This document shows positions 51,244 to 59,096 of a stretch of DNA of 64,000 nucleotides, one piece after another (within the stretch, counting starts at the first letter, position 1; every line of letters starts with the position of its first letter). The notes below the pieces were generated by a model. It searched no databases. It was given only the letters and a program-made list of their open reading frames with translations, and was not told where the DNA came from. Origin of the DNA: Acidobacteriota bacterium. GTDB taxonomy: Bacteria > Acidobacteriota > Blastocatellia > Pyrinomonadales > Pyrinomonadaceae. The translations under genes were made by a program, and so were the position numbers. The stretch spans positions 1-64,000 of the forward strand of contig JAFAVK010000028.1 of assembly GCA_019242475.1 (NCBI GenBank), in the 5' to 3' direction.

Positions 51244-53004
51244 TCAGACGGCAATCCGGAAACCGAGGTCGTCGAAATACTCGTTGTAGAGGAAACGCGC
51301 TCGGCTCGCCGAGCGACACAGGAACGCGAAAGACGACCAGGAACCACCCCTCGCCACCCGCAGCAACTCGTTCGGCCCTCGCACGGGAGTGCCGTCGGTG
51401 GGCAGCCCCTTATAAGTCTCGCGCCAGGCGTCGGTGCACCACTCCCAGACGTTCCCGTGCATGTCGAATAGGCCGAAGGGATTCGGCCCGCCGACGTGCC
51501 CCACGGCGCTCGGGCCTCTCTCGGTGCGCCGACGATGCGCGCCCGCCGCGTCCGTGCCGGAGCCGTTGTAGTTCAACATCTCCTCGTCCAGCGCCTCGTG
51601 TGGCGGGAAGTTGAAAGGTGTCGTCGTCCCCCCACGACATGCGTACTCCCACTCGGCCTCGCTCGGCAGGCGAATGTCCCTCCCTGTGTAGACCGAGAGC
51701 CGCGCGCAGAATTCGTATACTTCGAGCCAAGTCACGTTTGTGACTGGGCGCTCGTCGTCCCGCGCGACCCGGGCCTTGCGGCTCTCCCAAGGGGAAACGG
51801 GCAGGTAGTGACTCTCCTGCGGAAGGTTCGTGGAGACAGCCCGCCACTGCCTCTGCGTCACGGGGTATTTCCCCAGCCAGAAGGATTCGACCGTCACGGG
51901 GCGCACAGGCGTCTCCCAACCGAGCCAGGTGCGGGCCTGCCTCTGTAGGTACTCGGGGAGTTTCGCCGCCCAGCGCTCGATCTCCTCCGGCGCCGTGCCC
52001 CTCTGGAAACTGCCTCGCGGTATCTGTACGACTTCCATCGACAGGCCCTCCGGCAGCGAGAGCCGCTCGACGACGTGTGCCTCGTCGGCGTGCGAGGGCG
52101 CGACACTGAAGACCATCCGCCTTGTCGTCCGCGTGACCGTCCTGTCGGAGTCGCCGGCGATTCCGAGCGAGTTGAACTCCCGCCAGAAGGCTTCGACACT
52201 GTGGTATCTCCGCTCCACGCTGACGGCGGTGGCGCGCCCAAGCACCCTCTCCAACTCGTGCTTGAACTCCTGGTAGGCCGGGTGCGGGGCCAGGTTCGCA
52301 ATCTGCCGCCGGTCGAACTCGGGCCTCGCCCCCGTCAGCGCGTGCAGGATCGTCATCGCCAGCGCGTAGATATCCGCCCGCGCATCCAGCGGTTGCGCGC
52401 GCTCCGCGTCGGTCGCCGCGGGGTGGTGCTCTGGCGCGGCGTACGGGCTGGTGCCGACGGGAATCCTGTCCTGCTCCGTCCCGCCCGACATCACCTTCGA
52501 AACGCTGAAGTCCGCGAGTTTAATGAGGTTCGGGTTCTCCGCTCGGTCGAGCAGCAGGTTCGACGGCTTAATGTCACAGTGGATGATTCCGTTCCGGTGG
52601 ACGTGGGTTAGTGCGTCGCAGACCGGGCCGAATAGGTCGAGGGCCTGCTGGAGGGTCAAGCTCGCGCGCCGGCAGTAGTCCTTCAGGGTGCCGCCGTACA
52701 TGTACTCCATGATGAGATAGTTGAACTCGACGCCGGCAGGGCTCCGGCTCCGGCCGGCCGCGAGCAGCTCGACCACGTGGCTGTGCCGGACTTTCCGCAT
52801 GGCCTCGACCTCGTTGGTGAAGTGCCACAGCAACTGCTCGTCGGGGATCGTGCTGCCCTTATTCAGCCGCGGGTTGAGCGCCTTCAAGACCACATCGCGG
52901 CCGTCCGGCGCGGCGGCCAGAAAGACTTCCGTGTAGGCGCCGTTTGCGATGTGCTTGACGACCCGGTAGCCTTCCGGCTCCGATCCTTCGAGGTTGAGTC
53001 TCAT
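51244..53004 (-). CDS. Protein kinase fused to FGE/SUMF1-like C-type-lectin-fold domain
   Basis: 586 residues. Kinase domain about 10-290: Lys41, catalytic H142-C143-D144 with IKPSN, and D165-F166-S167 in place of DFG. The glycine loop (ANGAYTEV) is also degenerate. The C-terminal domain (about 325-586) is the formylglycine-generating-enzyme/SUMF1 fold: ..IPRGSFQRGTAPEEIERW.., ..LPSEAEWEYACRGG.., ..NPFGLFDMHGNVWEWCTDAW.., ..VARGGSWSSFAFLCRSASRA... Only one Cys is in the FGE active-site region, so it is probably a ligand-binding version rather than a sulphatase activator. Kinase-FGE fusions occur in bacterial conflict systems. No TM. It is 34 bp upstream of the second kinase. Confidence 0.88.
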   Translation of the reverse strand: MRLNLEGSEPEGYRVVKHIANGAYTEVFLAAAPDGRDVVLKALNPRLNKGSTIPDEQLLWHFTNEVEAMRKVRHSHVVELLAAGRSRSPAGVEFNYLIMEYMYGGTLKDYCRRASLTLQQALDLFGPVCDALTHVHRNGIIHCDIKPSNLLLDRAENPNLIKLADFSVSKVMSGGTEQDRIPVGTSPYAAPEHHPAATDAERAQPLDARADIYALAMTILHALTGARPEFDRRQIANLAPHPAYQEFKHELERVLGRATAVSVERRYHSVEAFWREFNSLGIAGDSDRTVTRTTRRMVFSVAPSHADEAHVVERLSLPEGLSMEVVQIPRGSFQRGTAPEEIERWAAKLPEYLQRQARTWLGWETPVRPVTVESFWLGKYPVTQRQWRAVSTNLPQESHYLPVSPWESRKARVARDDERPVTNVTWLEVYEFCARLSVYTGRDIRLPSEAEWEYACRGGTTTPFNFPPHEALDEEMLNYNGSGTDAAGAHRRRTERGPSAVGHVGGPNPFGLFDMHGNVWEWCTDAWRETYKGLPTDGTPVRGPNELLRVARGGSWSSFAFLCRSASRARFLYNEYFDDLGFRIAV

Positions 53005-53058
53005 AGATGCCCCGGATTGCCCCAGCGCTGTTCAGGCTCGCGTCCGAGCCGCCGATCT

Positions 53059-55704
53059 TCAGTTCGGCCTATCGTTTCTCTTGCGCCCCCGGCTGAAGCC
53101 CAGCAGGCGCGAAGCGGGCACGCTCTCGCGCATCCTCGCGAGTATCTGCCTGATCTCTTCGGCGCGCTCCTCGTCCAGATAGTCGGCCGTTAACCCCAGC
53201 AGTTCGTCCATGTTTTCCAGCGCCTCGTACAACTGATCAATATGCCTGTCGAGGTACTGCGACATCGGCTTGGACTTGATGCGGAACAGTTTTTGTTGCA
53301 GTGCCCTCATTCTATCCCATGCCTCCTCCGGCGTCGCCGTCACCCCCTCCAGGCTTTGCTGCACGGCCTCGACGAAGCAGTCAATCTTCTTCAGGTCGTC
53401 AAGGTAGTTCGACCCGGACAAGACGCCTGCCGCGCGCTCTTCGAGCTGCGGCATGTTCAGCTCGGACAGCTGCGCGTACAGCCCCACAACCTGCGCGACG
53501 GGGCCGCCCGTGTGGGCGGCGGTCTCGAAGGCCCCGTAGAGAATGTTGAGCAAACGCTCCCCCTTCCCCCAGTCCAATAAGCGTCCCCTGATCTCCCGCT
53601 CGAAGGCGTCGTGCGTGAGCAGCGCCGGGTGCTTAGAGATAGTGCGCGAGAGGTGTGTGACCAGTTGATTCCGGATGTGCTCCCACCTGACGGCGGGCAG
53701 CAGCTTGGCAATCAGACCCAGGTCGTTGCTCGCCCCGGCCGCGTCGAGCTGGAGGCGGTTGAGATGATCGAACAGCCTCCGGATGATCCCCTGCGGGTCG
53801 AGCCCCGGGAGCGAGAGGATGCGCGCGAACTCCTCGCCGTACTGCTTCACCCTCGACTCCGGCCCCTCGCCCAGCAGCCTTTCGATCAGGAGCGTGTCGG
53901 CGCCGTCGCGCGCGGTCAGGCTGAGCACGTCAAGCCGCGCGGCCAGATCCATCGCATCGGAGGGCCCGGCGCGCATCAGCCTCACGTGTTCCTTCCACAC
54001 ATCGGCCTCCCGCGGCTCAAGCCTTCCCAGCCGCCCGAGCAGCCATTGACTGACGGCGGGTGTCAGGTGCCGGATGGCCGAATAATCCTTTGTGAGGTGG
54101 AACCGCGTCGCGGCGATCCTGAAGAGCTTCTCGACGTAGCTCGCGTCGCGCGCGGCCAGCGACTCTAACATCTCGGGGCCGGCGTCCTCATCCCGCCGGC
54201 CGAGGGCAATGTCGAAGCCCGCGATCTCGGCCGCGGGCATCTCCTCGTCACTCCACTGCCACGAGAGCAGCTCTTCGAGCTCGGGGTGGGTCTCGTGCTC
54301 CCCGCCGACCATGAACAGTAGTGCGTAAAAGAGTCTGGGGTCACGCCGGATGAGGTACCTGACTCTGGCCTGGTCATAATCGAACTCGTTGATCGCCTGG
54401 TAGAATAGCTTCAGCGTCGGGGTCAGAGATTTCAGGGCGTTCGGCTTGAGCAGGGCTTCGAGGAATTTTTCGAGCCATTTCTTCTCCGCCGCCACGCTGC
54501 ACAAGGCCCAGAGAATCTCCTCCTGAAAGACCGGGTACTGTAGCTCCTTGCTGACCAGCTCGCAGGTCGGAACCCAGAGGGACTCGTCCCATCTCTCCCG
54601 TAGTAACTCCACGTCCTCCAGCTCCAACGGCCGCTGGGCAAGCAGGAAAAGAAGCAGGTCGTTCTGCTGATCGGACGAGAGCCTCTGCCCCCGCCGAGCC
54701 CTCAGCAGTTCGCGCACCTCCTCTTTCTTCCCCCGCTTGCCCTTCACGTCTTCATAGACGATCTTCTCCCAGTTCACTTCCCGCAGCGCGTTGACGACGC
54801 CCCGCCCGTCGCCGAAGGTGTAGGGCGTGCGCTTGAGTGCGAGGTCGCCGATAATCTGCCCCCTGTCCGCCTGCGGATCGCCCCAGAGCCTGTGCAGCAG
54901 CTTGTGGTATTCGCAGGCCAGCTGGTTCGGCTCCAGCTCCTTGGGCGCGGCCTCACGCCAGACGACGCGCTTCTGGTTCGGGAGCACGTAGTCGGTAAAC
55001 GCGAGGTGAATTTTGCCGACGCTGTTGCTGTTTATCCACGTGCTGACACCCAGCTCCGCGTGCAGGCCGTAAGGGAGGAGGCTGGCGACCGAGTCGAAGA
55101 ACGACAGCCTCGCCTCCACGCTCAGCGCGTTCCCGCCCACGATGGCAACCGGGGAGGCGAGGATCATCGAGGCGACGAAGGCGCAGAAGTCGAAACCGAA
55201 TTCGTCTATCTGACGCAGAATCTCCTGCGCTCCTTCGGCGAGTGACCCGGAGGAGATTTCGGGGGCGTCCAGCGGCCCCTTCGGCTCGCGGAGAAAGAAT
55301 TGTTGTGGCGGGAAGTTCGCGTTGAGGCTCGCGTAGCTCGGCCCCTGCGCGGCCAGCACGTCGTAAGGCAGGCACAGGCAGAACTGGGCGGCGGCGGGCC
55401 TCCCCCGCATGTCGTGCCGGCTCGTCCAGTTCTGGCGGATGACGGCGACGTATTGCCTCCCGTCGGCGTTGAAAGGGCCGACGGTCATCCAGGGCGCCCG
55501 CCCGCCGGCCGCAGCCTCGTCGGGAGGCTGCGCGCCGGGGCTGAGTCCCTTGATCTCGCCCACGTTCAGCTCCTCGAAACACGTCTCGAAGTCGGCCGCC
55601 GTTAGCGGCCCCTCGCTCCGTGCGAGGACACGGTAATCGGCCGCGTCGCCCTGCTCTTTGGATTTGACGGCTACTTGGCCGAGGCTTTCCAAGTCGCTTC
55701 CCAC
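53059..55704 (-). CDS. GTPase-associated protein, GAP1-like, large helical protein
   Basis: 881 residues; start uncertain (GTG at 55704, TTG at 55692, no ATG). The N-terminal part (about 20-260: ..YRVLARSEGPLTAADFETCF.., ..FNADGRQYVAVIRQNWTSRH.., ..VASLLPYGLHAELGVSTWIN.., ..KIHLAFTDYVLPNQKRVVWR..) resembles, from memory, the N and middle domains of GTPase-associated protein 1 (GAP1). The remaining ~600 residues are predicted helical, leucine-rich and without TM, ending in a basic tail. It is immediately downstream of the GTPase gene (28-bp gap). The role in known GAP1 systems is proposed to be coupling the GTPase to other components. The family call is by recollection and gene context. Confidence 0.6.
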   Translation of the reverse strand: MGSDLESLGQVAVKSKEQGDAADYRVLARSEGPLTAADFETCFEELNVGEIKGLSPGAQPPDEAAAGGRAPWMTVGPFNADGRQYVAVIRQNWTSRHDMRGRPAAAQFCLCLPYDVLAAQGPSYASLNANFPPQQFFLREPKGPLDAPEISSGSLAEGAQEILRQIDEFGFDFCAFVASMILASPVAIVGGNALSVEARLSFFDSVASLLPYGLHAELGVSTWINSNSVGKIHLAFTDYVLPNQKRVVWREAAPKELEPNQLACEYHKLLHRLWGDPQADRGQIIGDLALKRTPYTFGDGRGVVNALREVNWEKIVYEDVKGKRGKKEEVRELLRARRGQRLSSDQQNDLLLFLLAQRPLELEDVELLRERWDESLWVPTCELVSKELQYPVFQEEILWALCSVAAEKKWLEKFLEALLKPNALKSLTPTLKLFYQAINEFDYDQARVRYLIRRDPRLFYALLFMVGGEHETHPELEELLSWQWSDEEMPAAEIAGFDIALGRRDEDAGPEMLESLAARDASYVEKLFRIAATRFHLTKDYSAIRHLTPAVSQWLLGRLGRLEPREADVWKEHVRLMRAGPSDAMDLAARLDVLSLTARDGADTLLIERLLGEGPESRVKQYGEEFARILSLPGLDPQGIIRRLFDHLNRLQLDAAGASNDLGLIAKLLPAVRWEHIRNQLVTHLSRTISKHPALLTHDAFEREIRGRLLDWGKGERLLNILYGAFETAAHTGGPVAQVVGLYAQLSELNMPQLEERAAGVLSGSNYLDDLKKIDCFVEAVQQSLEGVTATPEEAWDRMRALQQKLFRIKSKPMSQYLDRHIDQLYEALENMDELLGLTADYLDEERAEEIRQILARMRESVPASRLLGFSRGRKRNDRPN

Positions 55705-55732
55705 CTTTCGCCCGAGGCTAGACCACTCCGTC

Positions 55733-56707
55733 TCAAGGCTGCGCCGACAATGAACGGTGGAGCCAGAGCACCGGCTCGATCACGCCGATGGGGTTGATCT
55801 TACTCTTGATGGATTTTATCTCCCGCTGTGCCGGCTGCCCCTGCTCGCCCACGTACTCTTCCTGCACGACTTTAATGTTGCTGAAACGCTTCATGTCCAC
55901 CTTGCCGGTTTGCTTGTCCACGTAAAAGCCGACGCTCGTGGTGCCGAAGTACTTGATGCGCTCTTTGTGGAAGTATGCTCGGATGGTCTGAACCGTCAAC
56001 TCGTCGGCGATGAACTCGAAGGCGCCTTCGGGGTCGCTGATGAAGGGCGGGAGGCTCTCATCACTCCCGTCCAGGGCGATCAAGTCCCTGTCCTCCAGCT
56101 CCTTGAAAATGCCCACATCGTCGTACTTCGTGATGCAGAAGGCGAGGTGCTGGGGCAGCTGCCCCCTCTCAAGCGCGCGTCCACCGTTCCGCTCGAAGAC
56201 GCGCCGCATCATGTCGAGCGAGCGCTGGAGGTAGGCGAAGTTGCTTTCGTTCGCATTCTCCTCCTTCTTCGGGTCGGGGTCGAACAGGTAGATGAGCCCG
56301 TCGCACCCGGCGAGGTACTCCCACAGGCTGTCGTTCGCATCCCTCGTTATCAGATAGCCGCCGGGGTAATCAAATACGTCCAGGTTGAATTGGACGTGCC
56401 CCGACTTCGTGAGCCAGTTCCACGCCTTCTCCAAGACTTTATCAGAGGGGTAACTCCCGTTCACCTCGTAAGTGTAAGTGGCAGGAGCACCCAGCGTAGC
56501 AGGGGGGAAGACCAGGCGCTGGAGGTGGCGAGTATTCTCTTCGAGGAAGAGAGACGACCTCGGGCTGATCTCGTCGAGGCCGTTGATGCTCCAGGACGTG
56601 CCGGTGCTCTTGGCGTATTTCAGAAGGGCAATGCGCAGGGCGGCGAGGAAGGTCGTCTTACCGCTTCCGCCGCCGCCCCAGATTCCGATCTTAATAGCGT
56701 TAGCCAT
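55733..56707 (-). CDS. TRAFAC-like P-loop GTPase of a conflict-system type
   Basis: 324 residues, ATG at 56707 with GGAGGAAGAG. Walker A is GGGGSGKTT at 11-19. The G3-like motif is D113-Y-P-G-G117, with the pattern D-x-P-G expected of dynamin/TRAFAC-type GTPases. A G4-like TKYDD lies near residue 185. After the GTPase core is a beta-rich segment (..YFGTTSVGFYVDKQTGKVDM..) and a C-terminal helix ..VIEPVLWLHRSL. There is no TM. The closest recollection is the double-GTPase/GAP1-associated GTPase class found with vWA proteins. It sits between the vWA and GAP1-like genes. Confidence 0.8.
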   Translation of the reverse strand: MANAIKIGIWGGGGSGKTTFLAALRIALLKYAKSTGTSWSINGLDEISPRSSLFLEENTRHLQRLVFPPATLGAPATYTYEVNGSYPSDKVLEKAWNWLTKSGHVQFNLDVFDYPGGYLITRDANDSLWEYLAGCDGLIYLFDPDPKKEENANESNFAYLQRSLDMMRRVFERNGGRALERGQLPQHLAFCITKYDDVGIFKELEDRDLIALDGSDESLPPFISDPEGAFEFIADELTVQTIRAYFHKERIKYFGTTSVGFYVDKQTGKVDMKRFSNIKVVQEEYVGEQGQPAQREIKSIKSKINPIGVIEPVLWLHRSLSAQP

Positions 56708-56788
56708 CTCTTCCTCCAGCAAGCGTTGGCCCTTGGCCTGTGGGCCGGCCCGCCGCGGGCCATGAGGGCGAGGTGAGCCGCCTTCGGT

Positions 56789-57481
56789 TCAAACGAGTTC
56801 TCGAATGAGTCGGACGACTCCACCCGGGATTGTCGAGTCGAAATTCAGGAGGCTCGTGTAGCCGATCTCTCTCCAGCAATAGTCCGCGTATTCGTCCGTG
56901 TAGGTCAGGACGCTGTCGCCGCCCCAGGTACTCGGGCAAGCGACGACGATTGAGTGCAGCCTAAGGAAGCTCCGTAGCGGCGGCAGCAAAAGCCGCCAGT
57001 CCAAATTCCTCTCGCAGAATTGCTGGTTTGGGCAGTCGAGTGGGTCGCCGGCCGACCGCGACCACGGATTGTACGGGTAAGGCGGGCGGTGGCCGACTGT
57101 CACGAGGACGCGGTGCGTGGTCGGCCCCCAGTCCACGTTGTAGAGGGCGTAAAGCGCCTCCTCGTATGCCGCCTCGAACGTGCCGCCGGGGTGTGCCGTC
57201 TGGCTTTTCATGAATCGCACGGCGGAGTTAACTTTCCCGCTCAGCCTGGCGGCTGGGATGCGGTCGTGCATGTGCGGGCCGTACGGGATCACGCCTACGC
57301 GCAGATGCTCTTCAGCGAAAGTCTCCTTCTCGACGAGCCGGATGACGTTCCTGATGAATTTGCACCGACTCTGGAACGTCTGCCCGCCGCAGACGGTGTC
57401 TAGAATGAACATGAGGTCGAGGCTGTGCGAGTCCGGGCGCTCTGCTAGAGTGGGCAAGTGATTGAGCGTGTGAGTGGACAT
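56789..57481 (-). CDS. vWA-like protein with degenerate MIDAS
   Basis: 230 residues from the ATG at 57481 with AAGG 5 bp upstream; a GTG five codons earlier is possible. The vWA beta1 strand LDLMFILD is followed by T-V-C-G-G where a functional MIDAS reads D-x-S-x-S. The second site retains a T/G-rich loop (TAHPGGTFEAAYEEALYALY), and the third position, usually an acidic VGD, reads VTVGHRPP. Metal-dependent ligand binding is therefore doubtful. The pattern GG-FEA--EAL--L--W is common to vWA proteins in GTPase-centred conflict systems. It is the first gene of the five-gene block, with an 81-bp gap before the GTPase gene. Confidence 0.75.
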   Translation of the reverse strand: MSTHTLNHLPTLAERPDSHSLDLMFILDTVCGGQTFQSRCKFIRNVIRLVEKETFAEEHLRVGVIPYGPHMHDRIPAARLSGKVNSAVRFMKSQTAHPGGTFEAAYEEALYALYNVDWGPTTHRVLVTVGHRPPYPYNPWSRSAGDPLDCPNQQFCERNLDWRLLLPPLRSFLRLHSIVVACPSTWGGDSVLTYTDEYADYCWREIGYTSLLNFDSTIPGGVVRLIRELV

Positions 57482-57791
57482 GATAACCTTGCTCACGCCG
57501 TCCTAAACGGGCGGAGGGTGATGAGGTTCGCGCCTGAGCCGCGGCCGAGGCCTAAAGCCCGAGGGACTTCAAGGCCCCGTAAGGCATCGCCGGAGACCCG
57601 CGCAAACGAATCGGATCGCGCCCGGATGCGGAGTCCGATCCAGGCAGCCTCAAGCGGCGGTAACGCGGAGTTACCCGCATCCCTTTGTCAGACGAGCGGC
57701 GCCGACAAAGTCACCCGCGCGTGAGGAGAATAATCAGAAAAGCGGGCCGTTATGTCAATGCCCAGGTTGACCCGGGCGCGGGCGGCGGGTC
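57482..57791. promoter_or_regulatory. 310-bp region: cyclase 3' end and promoter of the conflict-like operon
   Basis: No gene is supported here. It holds three short inverted repeats: ATCGGA/TCCGAT (57610-57639), GGTAAC-N5-GTTACC (57659-57675) and CTTTGTC-N14-GACAAAG (57683-57710). The last lies nearest the cyclase stop and may be its terminator; the others may be operators for the vWA-led operon. Confidence 0.45.
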
Positions 57792-59015
57792 TCAAAGCTT
57801 ATCGCGTTTGACGCCGCTGACGCTATGGGCGAGGAGTTTGCCCTCGTGCTTCGTGGCGATCCGCCTTTCTACCGTCTCGACCACGTCCCAGACCTGCGAG
57901 AAGACTTGCGGGCTGATCAGAATCTCGCCGCCGTCCGCGCCATCGCAGTAGCGGGAGGCGCGGTTCACCGCGTCACCTATGACCGTGAACTCCATGCGCT
58001 CCGCCGAGCCGATCAGCCCGTGAATAACCTCGCCGCAGTGGATGCCGATGCCGAGTCTGCCGACGCGCTTCCCGTGACTGGAGCGTCTCGCGTTGACCTC
58101 GCTCATGGCCGCCTGCATCTCGACGGCCGTCAGCACGGCGTGCAGGTGCTGACGTTTATCCTGGCCGGGGCTGCCGTAGACGGCCAAGATGGCGTCCCCG
58201 ATGAACTTATCCACGGTGCCGTTGTACTTGAAGACGAGCGGGACGAGCCGGTGGTAGTAGTCTTCAAGCATCTCGGTCACCTCGTCGGGGCTCATCGTCT
58301 TCGACAGGTTCGTGAAACCCCGAATGTCCGAGACGAGGATGGTGACGTTACAGAAATCCCCGCCGAGCTTGAGGCGCCCCTGGTACTGCATCAGGCGCTC
58401 GGAGATCTGCGGTGAGATGAGCTTCAGCAGGCGGTTCTGCACCTCGGCCACACGCCACTGCTCCTCCTTCATGAGCAGGTTCGAGAGCGCCATCGCCCCG
58501 TGGTGCGCTATCGCCTGCAAGAGCTGTAAATCCTCATCGCGGAATGAGGCGCCCGGGTCGCCGGTGTCTACACACAGCGCGCCGAGCGGCGTCCCTCTCC
58601 ACAGCAGCGGCGCGTACATGGCGGCGGAGATTTTGTACTCGGCAATGCTCTCGGCCGCGTCCCCTTCGGTTTCCACGTCGGGCCCGGCGTCCAGGCCCAC
58701 CAGCGGCCAGACGAACGCCCTCGACTGGTTGATGGCTTGCCTCGCCAGGGTTTTGCTCGCGGCGCCGGCCCCTCGCGGCGCGTAGGCCCTCATGGCGAGA
58801 CGCCCCGTCGCCCTGTCTTCCATCAGAAGCGCCCCGCGCCGCGCCGCCGGGACCGCCTCGACGACGCTCTCGACTATCACCTGCAAGAGCGAGCCCACTT
58901 CGTTCTCGGCGCCGAACTTCAGCGGCAGGTTATAGAAGAGCGTGAGCTTCTGTTCCGCGTCGCCGGCGGACGGGTTCGGGTGATAGGACGGGACGTTAGC
59001 GTCCAGCGAGTGCAA
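57792..59015 (-). CDS. GAF-domain class III adenylate/guanylate cyclase
   Basis: 407 residues from a TTG at 59015. There is no ATG in the frame before the domain begins, and the frame is open back to the TGA that ends the HD-GYP gene. The GAF domain covers about 35-190 (..PAARRGALLMEDRATGRLAM.., ..APLLWRGTPLGALCVDTGDP..). The cyclase domain (about 215-405) has both metal-site segments, ILVSDIRGFTNLS and FIGDAILAVYG, plus ..RMEFTVIGDAVNRASRY... A helix linker (..AEVQNRLLKLISPQISERLM..) joins the two, as in known GAF-cyclases. It makes cAMP or possibly cGMP; the specificity residues are not decisive by eye. No TM. Confidence 0.88.
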   Translation of the reverse strand: MHSLDANVPSYHPNPSAGDAEQKLTLFYNLPLKFGAENEVGSLLQVIVESVVEAVPAARRGALLMEDRATGRLAMRAYAPRGAGAASKTLARQAINQSRAFVWPLVGLDAGPDVETEGDAAESIAEYKISAAMYAPLLWRGTPLGALCVDTGDPGASFRDEDLQLLQAIAHHGAMALSNLLMKEEQWRVAEVQNRLLKLISPQISERLMQYQGRLKLGGDFCNVTILVSDIRGFTNLSKTMSPDEVTEMLEDYYHRLVPLVFKYNGTVDKFIGDAILAVYGSPGQDKRQHLHAVLTAVEMQAAMSEVNARRSSHGKRVGRLGIGIHCGEVIHGLIGSAERMEFTVIGDAVNRASRYCDGADGGEILISPQVFSQVWDVVETVERRIATKHEGKLLAHSVSGVKRDKL

Positions 59016-59096
59016 GGGCCGAGGCGAGGCAGGCGTCGGGCTCTGCTGCCCCGGGTCGTGTTGCGGCCGGGGACGTGCGCTGCGGGCGGCTGGCGC

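Noticed and set aside
51244-52030. FGE domain as a true sulphatase-activating enzyme
   Set aside because: Only one Cys lies in the active-site region and no sulphatase gene is nearby.
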